Below, piece after piece: positions 1 to 8,421 of a stretch of 64,000 nt of DNA. How positions within the stretch are numbered: the first letter of the stretch is position 1; every line of letters starts with the position of its first letter. This DNA comes from B1 sp964355075 (GTDB lineage: Bacteria > Bacteroidota > Bacteroidia > UKL13-3). The position numbers and the translations under genes are program-made. The notes under the pieces are model-generated. The model made no database searches, had not been told where the DNA came from, and worked only from the letters and a program-made list of their open reading frames with translations. The stretch is taken from NCBI GenBank assembly GCA_964355075.1, contig CAYHCF010000009.1, positions 35,420 through 99,419 on the forward strand. The letters are read 5' to 3'.

Positions 1-421
1 AGAATATCTTTAAGAGAGTTTCATTCTTTCCATGATACATATCCGCATTTAATTCAATGGTTAGCGTGCTACCATCCTTTTTTAAAGCTGCGCATTCTAT
101 ATCAGATTCCTTATCAATTTCCTTGAAAAATCCCGCAAAGGAGGCAGATGCCGGCTCTTCCTTTTTATCAGGAAACAGAACATTAAAATGTTTATTTATC
201 AGTTCTTTGTTCTCATATCCAAATAGCTGATCCGATATCTCATTGGTTTCAAGAATCAGTCCTTTTTTATCGGTAACAATGATACCAATCGCATGTTTTT
301 TCAGGATGGAAGAAACCAATTGGTCTTTAGCCTCCCGGTTCAGGTGAAATTCCAAATCGAGCTTGTTGGATGCATTCTGCAGACTGGAAATAACAATATC
401 CTTTTTTGAAACAGTTTTCAT
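1..421 (-). CDS. PAS-domain sensor protein, N-terminal part (runs off the window)
   Basis: Reading the minus strand from an ATG at 421 gives an open frame of 140 codons to the window edge with no stop. Residues 1-35 look helical. From about residue 40 there is a PAS fold (motifs HAIGIIVTDKKG, TNEISDQLFGYENKELI and KKDGSTLTIELN, the last typical of a PAS core followed by its C-cap). It lies 24 nt downstream of the large PAS/GAF gene on the same strand, so the two are probably co-transcribed and belong to one signalling pathway. The output domain (histidine kinase, cyclase or other) lies outside the window and cannot be named. Confidence 0.8.
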   Translation of the reverse strand, partial: MKTVSKKDIVISSLQNASNKLDLEFHLNREAKDQLVSSILKKHAIGIIVTDKKGLILETNEISDQLFGYENKELINKHFNVLFPDKKEEPASASFAGFFKEIDKESDIECAALKKDGSTLTIELNADMYHGKNETLLKIF

Positions 422-445
422 TCCAATTTCATTTTATTATATCTG

Positions 446-3400
446 CTATTGGAAATTCCATTTAATAATTTCTTTTGAATGTATGGCCTGAATCGCCTCC
501 AGATTTAATGGTTTACTGATAAAGTTCTTTACACATTTATATCCCCTGGCCTTTTGTTTGGCGTCGTAGTCGGTGTTTGAACTCATAATGATAACAGGTG
601 ATTTTAAGTTTAACAGTTCATATTCCTGCAGGAATTCCCAACCAGATTTTCCTTTTAAATTCAATTCAACGAGAAGCATATTATTTCCATGATCTTTATT
701 GGTTTTAAAATAATCAATCATCTCATCCACACTAATAAAATTAATAATTTGAATCGAATTAAAGGACTTTTTGAGTAGTTTTGAACTGATCTTGGATGAA
801 AATTCGTCATCGTCCAAAAGAATTATTTTCTCAATCTGCCTCAGACTATTGGCCACGATTATTTCTTCCTGTAAGGGCGTATTAATCATGCTCATCAACT
901 TCTTTATGGCCGCATCTGCTTTTTGAAAAGTTCCTTTGGTGCTCGAGAAAATTTCTTTCAAATCGGGATCAACAAAATCAAAATCCTGAGCCAGTTCAAC
1001 AATGGATTGTAATTTGTGAAATTCATGACTGATCTCAATGGAGGTGATATTATTGAGATCCTTTAAAAGGTTAATCAATGCATTTACATCTTTTTCCCGC
1101 TGTTTTCTAAAAGCGGTTTCCGTACTGATAGCGTTTACAATCGCTGCCACCCAGTGGTAAAGTATATCCAATACTATTTTTTCTTCCTCGATAAAGGAAA
1201 TTCCTTCCGAATAGTATATCAGAATTTCAGGTTTATTTAGGTTTTCGTGATTTTTGTAGGCTAAAAAATTATCTGATTCAAGGTAATTCTTGCTAAAATA
1301 TGGTTTTCCCCTGTATGAAATGTGAACACTGGCCTGTTTAGGATATTGCAAACCTTTTGGTATTAAATCAGCTAATTCAGTTAATAATTCAGGTATGCTT
1401 TTTTCTGCATCCTGAGATATGCGTGAAAGTTTTGTTAAAATCCAAAATGCTTTGTCTTTGATTTTTATTTCATTTTGCGTCTTTTCCCTTTCTAACTCAG
1501 CATATTTAATACCACTAATGTCACTTACAATTTTCGAATACCCGATTAACTGTTGGTTTTCATCTCTGATTGGGGAAACACACATATTCACATAAACGGT
1601 ATTCCCGTTTTTATGCCGTCTTTCGGTATCTAAATTTGCCAGAGGCTCCCCTTTTTTAAGAGATTCAAGAATTTCAAGTTCGTCAGCTATTTTCTCTTCA
1701 GGCAAAAAATCAGCAATCTTTGATCCGATGATTTCTTCCGGCGTATAACCAAACAACGCTTCGGCAGATGCGTTCCAGGAAGTAAAAACACCTTCCAGAT
1801 CAACTGAATAAATCGCAATATCTGATGATTCAACCAATTGCTTCACGAGAATAGATTTTTCTTCTAATGCTTTTCTATCTGAAATATCTTGTTGAATACA
1901 CAAATATTGGTAGGGTTTACCAAGGGTGTCAAAAAATGGAAAAAATTTCGTTTCATACCATTTTTCATGCTGGTTAAAATCAATATTTTTGATTTCCCCT
2001 GACCATAATTTCTCTCTGGAAATCTCCTTCCAAAGCTGGTTCCAAAACTCAGTTGGGTGGAAATTCGAGATCATTTGTTCAAATGTTTTACCTGACAAAT
2101 GTTCCATGCTATAACCAAAAGAAGTTTCAAAATTTTTATTTATCTCTTTGAAAACACCATTTGCATCTATAATTGATACAATGGCTGAATCATTCAATAC
2201 CGTTTGATAATCTTCGATCAGTTTTTTTGTGCTGCTAAGTTCTTCCTGGTATTGCGCACTCCGTGAGTTGATCCGGATGGCCCCGATGGCATATACAATG
2301 TTTTTTGCCATCCGTTCGAGAATAATGGTTTCCCGATAATCAAAACCATCGGGTTCGCCTGAGTAAATGGCAATGATTGCTTTTTCTTTTCCCTTCAAAT
2401 CGAGGTGAATCGTAATACTTGATCCAATTCCGAACAGAGCGGCTTTTTCTCTCCAGATTTTATAATTCGGGTCATCCTGATTCGTATTATAAATACAAGT
2501 CTTTTGTGTCAAAATACAGGTCGCGCCCGGCCCCTTTAGCCTTTCCGGGTCGTTCAGATCGAAATGAAGATTATTGGCATATTCTGTTTCACCTGCAAAA
2601 TAGGTAGGCGTCAAAACTTTTTCCTTCTCACTGTTTTTTTCGAAAAATAGAATCCAGGCCAATTTGTATCCACCTTTACTGATTAGTGTATTCAGGGTTT
2701 GCTTAAATAACGCACTTTCATCTTTCAGTAATAGAATATGGTTGTTTATTTCATTTAAAAGAGTTAGCTCATGTATGTATTTTGCGAGCGAAGATTCATT
2801 TGATTTAACGTTCTCCTCATTTTGAATGGATTTAAGTGCAAATGATAGATTTTTGGATAATCTTTCCAGTACTGAAGTTTCGTGTTCATCAAATCCTTCC
2901 GGGTCGGATGAGGCAACACTAAAATATATTTTTTTATCAGGTCCAAGATCTAGGGGAATCAAAATAATACTTTTAATTTTTAGGTTGAGCTTTGGAAGCA
3001 GTTGACTGATTTCATCTTCCTGGAAGCGAATAACCTTCACATGATGTTGATTACCTTCTTTTATTCCCTTTTCAAAAATCAGGTCAATAAACGGTGATTG
3101 GTCAAAAGATTCATTCGGTAAATAAACCTCCGACTCTTTAAACAAAACCTCAATTTTTGAGTGAGCAGATAATTTTCCAACCCAGGCCAACAGGTAACGG
3201 CCGGTCTTAACCATTACTTTACAAACACCCTCAAATAAATCCTGTTGTTTTGTATGATGCTGTATACTTTCATGAATGGAATTCAATAAATGAAGCTCCT
3301 GATTTTCCTTTATAAATCTTTGCTCTACCGAGCTCAGGTTTTTACCAATACACAGAAGCGATTTGTTCTGATCCGACCAATACATCGTCCACGTCATGTA

Positions 3401-3661
3401 AACAGGGCGACCGGTTTTGTGCCTGAAATTACTTTCAAAGTTCACAACAACCCCTTCTTTGGAGGCAATTTTCGACTCAATGTCATGTAATTTATTGGAA
3501 TCGATATCCAGAAAATCTTTGAACTTTTTGCCAATTAATTCCCTGGGCTGGTAGCCGGTATGATCCATCACGGCATTATTGGCTTTATTGCAAAAACCTT
3601 CCGGATTAATCTCAATTAATATGTTATTTTCCTGAACCGATTTTTCTTGCTCCTGATTCAT
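446..3661 (-). CDS. Multi-sensor PAS/GAF protein with DHp-like helix and C-terminal receiver domain
   Basis: This 1071-residue cytoplasmic protein has no signal peptide or membrane segment. Visible order: PAS (about 10-110), two GAF-like domains (about 120-285 and 300-460), PAS (about 490-605), PAS (about 610-730), a third GAF-like region (about 745-855), a helical segment with an H-box-like motif (SHEFHKLQ, His879), then a receiver domain (about 944-1065). No HATPase_c catalytic domain separates the helix from the receiver, so it is not a complete hybrid kinase. The receiver keeps the acidic cluster (DDDE, 950-953), the Ser near 1027 and the Lys in FISKPL (1050). The phosphoacceptor position of the usual LDLNMP motif reads VELNLK, that is Glu999. 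It probably integrates signals and acts as a scaffold or non-phosphorylated output; this is inferred. Confidence 0.85.
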   Translation of the reverse strand: MNQEQEKSVQENNILIEINPEGFCNKANNAVMDHTGYQPRELIGKKFKDFLDIDSNKLHDIESKIASKEGVVVNFESNFRHKTGRPVYMTWTMYWSDQNKSLLCIGKNLSSVEQRFIKENQELHLLNSIHESIQHHTKQQDLFEGVCKVMVKTGRYLLAWVGKLSAHSKIEVLFKESEVYLPNESFDQSPFIDLIFEKGIKEGNQHHVKVIRFQEDEISQLLPKLNLKIKSIILIPLDLGPDKKIYFSVASSDPEGFDEHETSVLERLSKNLSFALKSIQNEENVKSNESSLAKYIHELTLLNEINNHILLLKDESALFKQTLNTLISKGGYKLAWILFFEKNSEKEKVLTPTYFAGETEYANNLHFDLNDPERLKGPGATCILTQKTCIYNTNQDDPNYKIWREKAALFGIGSSITIHLDLKGKEKAIIAIYSGEPDGFDYRETIILERMAKNIVYAIGAIRINSRSAQYQEELSSTKKLIEDYQTVLNDSAIVSIIDANGVFKEINKNFETSFGYSMEHLSGKTFEQMISNFHPTEFWNQLWKEISREKLWSGEIKNIDFNQHEKWYETKFFPFFDTLGKPYQYLCIQQDISDRKALEEKSILVKQLVESSDIAIYSVDLEGVFTSWNASAEALFGYTPEEIIGSKIADFLPEEKIADELEILESLKKGEPLANLDTERRHKNGNTVYVNMCVSPIRDENQQLIGYSKIVSDISGIKYAELEREKTQNEIKIKDKAFWILTKLSRISQDAEKSIPELLTELADLIPKGLQYPKQASVHISYRGKPYFSKNYLESDNFLAYKNHENLNKPEILIYYSEGISFIEEEKIVLDILYHWVAAIVNAISTETAFRKQREKDVNALINLLKDLNNITSIEISHEFHKLQSIVELAQDFDFVDPDLKEIFSSTKGTFQKADAAIKKLMSMINTPLQEEIIVANSLRQIEKIILLDDDEFSSKISSKLLKKSFNSIQIINFISVDEMIDYFKTNKDHGNNMLLVELNLKGKSGWEFLQEYELLNLKSPVIIMSSNTDYDAKQKARGYKCVKNFISKPLNLEAIQAIHSKEIIKWNFQ

Positions 3662-3734
3662 CTTGTATTTAGGGGAAAATTAAATTCATTCAATATTATA
3701 ATATTTTTTGCTCAAAAACCATGATTTTAGTTTT

Positions 3735-3875
3735 ATTCAATGGTAATTCATAGTAATTCAATGGTAATTCATAGTAATTCAATAGTAATTCAATGGTAAT
3801 TCAATAGTAATTCAATGGTAATTCAATAGTAATTCAATGGTAATTCAATGGTAATTCAATGGTAATTCAATGGTA
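3735..3875. repeat. 11-bp tandem repeat, 13 units
   Basis: Thirteen head-to-tail copies of ATTCAATGGTA, with variants ATTCAATAGTA and two 10-bp units ATTCATAGTA, fill the region just upstream of the PAS/GAF gene on the minus strand. The period is close to one DNA helical turn. The array does not encode a protein and has no CRISPR-like spacers. It could bend DNA, bind a protein cooperatively, or simply expand and contract by replication slippage. Confidence 0.95.
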
Positions 3876-3886
3876 ATTCTCATCGT

Positions 3887-4020
3887 AATAACAATAGTTT
3901 CTTAGTTGCTTTGTAGCCAAAAAAAAGAAGAACAAAGGAACAAAATAATTCAACCTTTGCGCCTTACCGCCTTGGTGGCAAAAATAACAATAGTTTCTTA
4001 GTTGCTTAGTAGCCTAAAAA
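3887..4020. repeat. Pair of direct repeats flanking a CTTTGCG-type intergenic repeat
   Basis: The sequence AATAACAATAGTTTCTTAG, followed by TTGCTT and GTAGCC, occurs at about 3887-3922 and again at about 3983-4018. Between them is CCTTTGCGCCTTACCGCCTT, a member of the short C/T/G-rich intergenic repeats common in Bacteroidota. With the 11-bp array this fills 3662-4124. No gene is seen there. Confidence 0.75.
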
Positions 4021-4124
4021 AGGAGGCTAAAACCGTCTTACAACCGAATTTCAATTGAATTAGGTAATTTTCGACTATATAATTAACATTGCATTCCTAT
4101 TTAGGGTCCAATCAACTTATTTCT

Positions 4125-4778
4125 ATGGAATCAAAAGACAATTATGAAGATATTGCTTTAAAAAAATCAATCCTTCCGGTGTTATTTTACCTGGCAGTTT
4201 GTTTTGCGGTATTTTTTACAATTGATCGGGTAAGCATAACCGCCAATAATTTTGTAGGAGTAGATTATGTGAAGCTGGTAAATATTTTAGAAGTACTTCT
4301 GATTGCTTTATTAACCACCTTTCTGATTTTTTATCTGGTGTATAAGCACAAATTTGTAGAGATAAATGCTACGCGAAATATGAATTCATTTATCAATACT
4401 TCTCCCAATCCGGTATTTATATGTAAACTTAAAGACTATTCTATCCGTAGCTGCAGCCCGGTGATGTACCGTTTATTGGGATATTCAGCTAATGAAATCA
4501 AATCCATGACGCTTCGCGACATCATATCAGAAGCTTCTTTTAAAATACTTCAGAACGAACATCAAAACAAAAACTACATCAATAAAGATTTTGAAAACAT
4601 ACATTTTATAGAGAAAAGTCAGGGACTGCTCGCACTCTCGGCTAATATCATGAAATATGAATTGTTGGATAGTGATTATTTGTTGATAAGCTGCTTCAAT
4701 TCTAAAGTTACCGGATCATCTGCCAGGGAAGAAAAGGAACCGATTCCACAGGAGTCGAAACGCCCCTTTCAGTTTTAA
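4125..4778 (+). CDS. Membrane-anchored PAS-domain protein
   Basis: The protein has 217 residues if started at the ATG at 4125; a TTG 36 nt upstream is also in frame but less likely. Two membrane helices lie near the N-terminus (around LPVLFYLAVCFAVFFTI and LEVLLIALLTTFLIFYLVY). A PAS domain follows (from about residue 85, motifs NTSPNPVFICKLKDYSI and CSPVMYRLLGYSANEIKSM), and then a short polar tail. No catalytic output domain is present. It is probably a membrane sensor working with a partner, plausibly the divergently encoded PAS proteins. The specific ligand is unknown. Confidence 0.75.
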   Translation: MESKDNYEDIALKKSILPVLFYLAVCFAVFFTIDRVSITANNFVGVDYVKLVNILEVLLIALLTTFLIFYLVYKHKFVEINATRNMNSFINTSPNPVFICKLKDYSIRSCSPVMYRLLGYSANEIKSMTLRDIISEASFKILQNEHQNKNYINKDFENIHFIEKSQGLLALSANIMKYELLDSDYLLISCFNSKVTGSSAREEKEPIPQESKRPFQF

Positions 4779-4837
4779 CATTCCCGTTTAAACCGTTTTT
4801 CAGGAATAAACTAATTAGTGTTTGTCCATTTAGTCGG

Positions 4838-4973
4838 GAGTCTGAGTTAGAATGTTCTCTGGTCTCGTCCTAAAACGAGACGAATAAGAAAAAAGCGCAG
4901 TCCCGTCTTAAGTGACGGGATGAGCATTTTTTTGTTGAGCATAACGCAGCTAGAGGACATTATAGCCAGACTC
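4838..4973. mobile_element. MITE-like palindromic element, copy 1
   Basis: This 136-bp non-coding element has imperfect terminal inverted repeats: it starts GAGTCTGAGTTAGAATGT and the reverse complement of its end reads GAGTCTGGCTATAATGT. A related copy with the same ends and the same core blocks (AAAAAAGCGCAG, GTGAGCAT-like, CATAACGCAGC) lies at 27524-27644. This copy also contains two hairpins, GTCTCGT/ACGAGAC at 4862-4881 and TCCCGTC/GACGGGA at 4901-4920. It ends 3 bp before the stop codon of the neighbouring minus-strand gene, so it may also act as a transcription barrier. Confidence 0.65.
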
Positions 4974-4976
4974 TAA

Positions 4977-5225
4977 TTAGAACCCTTTCACCTGCTGACT
5001 GCTTTGTGTTTCTTTTTCTGTATCAACGGTATCAACATGGCCTTTTTTGTTCTTGGCTTCAATACCCTGAATTCCCCTTTGGGTATTGCTAACATTGAAC
5101 ATCACAGCCATACCGCATACAATAAGTACCTGACTTACTAAGTAAATTTTTGACCAGGCTCTTTTGCGATTGTAAAAACCAATAATATTAATTATTAGTA
5201 TTAAGGAGAAAATTGCTAGTAACAT
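4977..5225 (-). CDS. Small membrane protein, paralogue A
   Basis: This 82-residue protein has two predicted membrane helices (MLLAIFSLILIINIIGFY and the VSQVLIVCGMAVMF segment) around a basic loop, NRKRAWSK. A polar tail ends in QSSQQVKGF. The start is set at ATG 5225 because the paralogue immediately upstream starts at the equivalent position with the same bases around it (AAAATTATGTTACT). It lacks an 18-residue linker present in the paralogue. No known family is recognised. The tandem arrangement shows a recent local duplication. Confidence 0.7.
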   Translation of the reverse strand: MLLAIFSLILIINIIGFYNRKRAWSKIYLVSQVLIVCGMAVMFNVSNTQRGIQGIEAKNKKGHVDTVDTEKETQSSQQVKGF

Positions 5226-5390
5226 AATTTTGTTGTTTAATGATTTAGTAGTTGCAATCATTGGGCCATGAAACCCTGTTTTCTAATTTTCCCTTATTTT
5301 AAAGGGCTTCCGCTTGTATCGCGTAAATGTAGATTTTGTAATTTTGCTTCATTTTGGGAAGCACTTCCAAAAATGGGCTTAAACTTTAGC

Positions 5391-5696
5391 CTAGAACCCC
5401 TTCACCTGTTGGCTGCTTTGGGTTTCTTTTTCGGTATCAACCGTGTCAATATGGGCTTTTTTGCTCTTAGCCAGATCTTGTAGCTTGTCTATCTTGACAG
5501 GAAGCTCTTTGCCGGCTTTTTTTCGGGCTTCAATTCCTTGAATTCCTTTTTGGCTGGTTATTACGTTAAACATAACAACCATTCCACCTACTACCAGTAC
5601 CTGACTTACCAAAAATATCTTTGACCAGGCTCTTTTGCGGTTATAAAATCCGATAAAGTTAATTATCAGAAGTAAAATGAATATTGTAAGTAACAT
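5391..5696 (-). CDS. Small membrane protein, paralogue B
   Basis: This 101-residue protein is a close relative of the next gene downstream. It has the same two membrane helices, the same NRKRAWSKI loop and an identical C-terminal stretch, VDTEKETQSSQQVKGF. It has an extra basic, helical linker (about residues 61-78). The conserved cytoplasmic or periplasmic tail suggests an interaction motif, but no function can be assigned. Confidence 0.7.
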   Translation of the reverse strand: MLLTIFILLLIINFIGFYNRKRAWSKIFLVSQVLVVGGMVVMFNVITSQKGIQGIEARKKAGKELPVKIDKLQDLAKSKKAHIDTVDTEKETQSSQQVKGF

Positions 5697-5849
5697 AATT
5701 TTATTCTTTAATAAGTTGGTAACTTCAATTTTCGGACCATTACAAATTATTTTTCAAATTATTCATATTTTACAGGGTTTCAGTATATCCGGGGTAATTT
5801 ATTATTCTCAAATCTGGTTTCATAATGGGATGCATTTTCTTGAAATGGG

Positions 5850-6137
5850 TTATTGCTCAGGTGGTGGCTGCCCGTTTCCCGAAAATCCATCTTTGGTGGA
5901 TTGATAAACATCATCGAAAGGTGTGTTAATACCCGGGAAAATGTCTATCTGATATTCTATTTTTAGTTCCATAAGTATTGCCAGCGTGATGCAAATGATA
6001 AAAACAAGATAAAAAAGCCCAACTACCTGTTCAAGGACTTTAGACTTTTCCTCTTCGATCATATCCTCAGCTTCATCTCTGGAACGGATAATAGATTTTC
6101 CGAAAAATAATGATTCTAATTTTCTTCTAATTTTCAA
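5850..6137 (-). CDS. Small single-pass membrane protein
   Basis: This 95-residue protein has a basic and acidic N-terminal region (MKIRRKLESLFFGKS, then DEAEDMIEEEK), one membrane helix at about 40-60 (VVGLFYLVFIICITLAIL) and a polar, Pro/Gly-rich C-terminus ending QPPPEQ. It is on the same strand as the duplicated small membrane proteins and about 150 bp upstream of them, so the three may form a small transcription unit. No family is recognised. Confidence 0.6.
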   Translation of the reverse strand: MKIRRKLESLFFGKSIIRSRDEAEDMIEEEKSKVLEQVVGLFYLVFIICITLAILMELKIEYQIDIFPGINTPFDDVYQSTKDGFSGNGQPPPEQ

Positions 6138-6328
6138 AATTCAAACAAATATAATTATTTTCCTTTTTTTGTAAGCATACGAATCAAACTGAAAAAAATC
6201 AATTCACAATGACCCATTGGAAAAAAATGGTGAATAACTTTAGATATTCATAAAATATACTTAAAATTGAATGACAAAATGTTAGGATTTTTAGATATTG
6301 TTCACCACCTACAATGTTATAACTATCA

Positions 6329-7258
6329 ATGGAAACCATGATAAAAATTGAAGGCCTAAGGAAAAAATTTGGTGATTTGTATGCTGTTGATGGATTGAGT
6401 TTTGACATTTTCAGAAAAGAAGTATTTGGTCTTTTAGGACCGAATGGTGCCGGAAAAACGACCACCATCAGGATGATCTGTGGCTTATTGCCACCTTCTG
6501 CAGGGAAAATATCTTTTATGAATCATCCTGAAAAAGACCGGAAATCTCTGATTGGATACTGTCCGCAGGAAAATATATTTTATCCGAAACTGACTTGCAT
6601 GGAACAACTTGTTTTTATAGGTCAAATGGTTGGGCTTGCATCAAAGAACGTAAAAATAAAAGCCATTGAATTATTAAGCAGGATGGGATTAGGCGACAAG
6701 ACCCATGTGGTTGCCAATCACTTATCGGGTGGAATGAAGCGCCGGCTAAATATTTGCCTTGCCCTGATTCATAATCCTGAAATACTTATTCTAGATGAAC
6801 CCGAAGCCGGTTTAGACCCGCAAAGCAGAATTTTAGTACGCGATTTTATCAAAGAGTTAAGCCTGGAGAAAACAATCATTCTTACCACACATAACATGGA
6901 CGAGGCAGACCGCTTGTCGGATCGGATTGCCATCATGGATCATGGGAAACTACTTTTACTAGATACGCCAAAAAACCTTAAAAGGACCATAGGAGAAGGT
7001 GATATTCTTGAGTTCGTAATAGAAAACAGAAATGAAGATGTGCTAAAGAAATTTGTCGGAGATCTTGCTTTGCTATCCATACATGTTATCATAAATCCTG
7101 AATCGGTTATAATTAAACATTCAAATGGGATTGAACAATTGGCAACAATAAAGAATATAGCTGAAACAAATGGATTGCTTATTACAGAAATTAAGCTTCG
7201 TGAAAATACGCTGGAAGATGTTTTTATCCATTTAACAGGAAGAAGTTTACGACAATGA
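6329..7258 (+). CDS. ABC-2 type transporter, ATP-binding subunit
   Basis: This 309-residue ATPase has all the ABC motifs: Walker A GPNGAGKT (37-44), Q-loop CPQE (78-81), signature LSGGMKRR (about 132-139), Walker B ILILDEP (152-158) and H-loop TTHNMDEADRLS (from 187). The C-terminal 80 residues form the regulatory extension seen in drug and Nod-factor/CcmA-like exporters. It powers the membrane subunit encoded next, whose ATG lies inside its last codons (ATGA overlap). A second in-frame ATG at 6338 is an alternative start. The substrate is unknown. Confidence 0.93.
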   Translation: METMIKIEGLRKKFGDLYAVDGLSFDIFRKEVFGLLGPNGAGKTTTIRMICGLLPPSAGKISFMNHPEKDRKSLIGYCPQENIFYPKLTCMEQLVFIGQMVGLASKNVKIKAIELLSRMGLGDKTHVVANHLSGGMKRRLNICLALIHNPEILILDEPEAGLDPQSRILVRDFIKELSLEKTIILTTHNMDEADRLSDRIAIMDHGKLLLLDTPKNLKRTIGEGDILEFVIENRNEDVLKKFVGDLALLSIHVIINPESVIIKHSNGIEQLATIKNIAETNGLLITEIKLRENTLEDVFIHLTGRSLRQ

Positions 7259-8421
7259 AAACGATCCATATTATTACAAAAAGCCTGAAAGAGCATCTTA
7301 GAAGTTACTGGATAATTCTATTAACATTGTCAATGGGACCTTTCTTTATTTTTGTTTATTACCTGATTGTGGCCAACTCAACACCTCAATATAAAATTGT
7401 GATTGTAAACAATGATAAAGGTGTTTTATCAAATGGTCATCTGATCAATCATGGCCAATATTTAATATCTTTTTTCAATAGTTTGAAAGCTGATACCAGT
7501 ACCATTCCATTTACAGTTAGCCGGGAATATAACAAAATATCAGCCCTGGAATATATCCGAAACAAAAAGGCCGATGCCTTGATTATCATTTCTGATTCAT
7601 TCTCTCAGGCTATTCATAATAGAGTCTTAAATAATGTCTCAATCATGCCAAAGCTTGAATTCATAGGTGATTTAACAAGTACTTATTATTTGATAAGCGC
7701 GGTATGGGCAAATGAAATCATAAATGAATATGCACTTCAGGCAACAAATAATAAAAGGATTATTGAAGTAAAGGAAACTGCATTAGGTGCCTCAGCCGGC
7801 ATCAGCGATTTCGATTTGTTAGTGCCGGGAATATTAATTATTTCTATCATCATGCTGATGTTTACCGCGAGCATCGCATTTGTTTCTGAAATTGAAAATA
7901 AAACAATTATCAGATTGAAGCTTTCCAAGGTCAGCACTTTTGAGTATTTAGCTGGAATAAGTGTGGTACAGCTAATGATTGGTATTGCCTCAGTTTTGCT
8001 CACCTTGCTCACTGCCGTATTACTGGGGTTTCATTATTCCGGTTCGCTGGTAATGATGATAGTAATAGCCGGTTTATGCAGCTTATCTATTATTGCGTTT
8101 AGTCTGATCATCGCAGCCGTAACCAAATCAGCCAATGAGGTTTTGGTAGTTGGTAATTTCCCTATGTTTTTATTTATGTTCTTTACAGGGGCCGCCTTTC
8201 CGTTAAAAAGTGATCCCTGGTTTACGATAGCCGGCTACCCGATCAATTTACAGGGATTAATGACACCCACGCATGCCATTTCAGCCATGAATAAAACATT
8301 TATCATGAATATGAATCTGTATAGTATTCTTCCTGAAATTATTTCAATTATTGTACTAAGCTTTTTATACTTTATTATTGGAGGAGTTATTTTTAAACAA
8401 CGACATTTAAAACGTTTATGA
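7255..8421 (+). CDS. ABC-2 type transporter, permease subunit
   Basis: This 388-residue permease has an N-terminal membrane helix (about 18-40), a large extracytoplasmic domain (about 45-185), and five further helices clustered in the C-terminal half. That is the YhhJ/ABC2_membrane_3 layout of type V exporters. It overlaps both the upstream ATPase gene and the downstream peptidase gene by 4 nt (ATGA), which implies translational coupling of all three. The substrate cannot be read from sequence. Coupling with a secreted peptidase suggests an envelope-related export role (inference). Confidence 0.9.
   Translation: MKTIHIITKSLKEHLRSYWIILLTLSMGPFFIFVYYLIVANSTPQYKIVIVNNDKGVLSNGHLINHGQYLISFFNSLKADTSTIPFTVSREYNKISALEYIRNKKADALIIISDSFSQAIHNRVLNNVSIMPKLEFIGDLTSTYYLISAVWANEIINEYALQATNNKRIIEVKETALGASAGISDFDLLVPGILIISIIMLMFTASIAFVSEIENKTIIRLKLSKVSTFEYLAGISVVQLMIGIASVLLTLLTAVLLGFHYSGSLVMMIVIAGLCSLSIIAFSLIIAAVTKSANEVLVVGNFPMFLFMFFTGAAFPLKSDPWFTIAGYPINLQGLMTPTHAISAMNKTFIMNMNLYSILPEIISIIVLSFLYFIIGGVIFKQRHLKRL

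Noticed and set aside
3735..3875. Possible CRISPR array
   Set aside because: The units are 11 bp and contiguous without spacers, and no cas genes are present.
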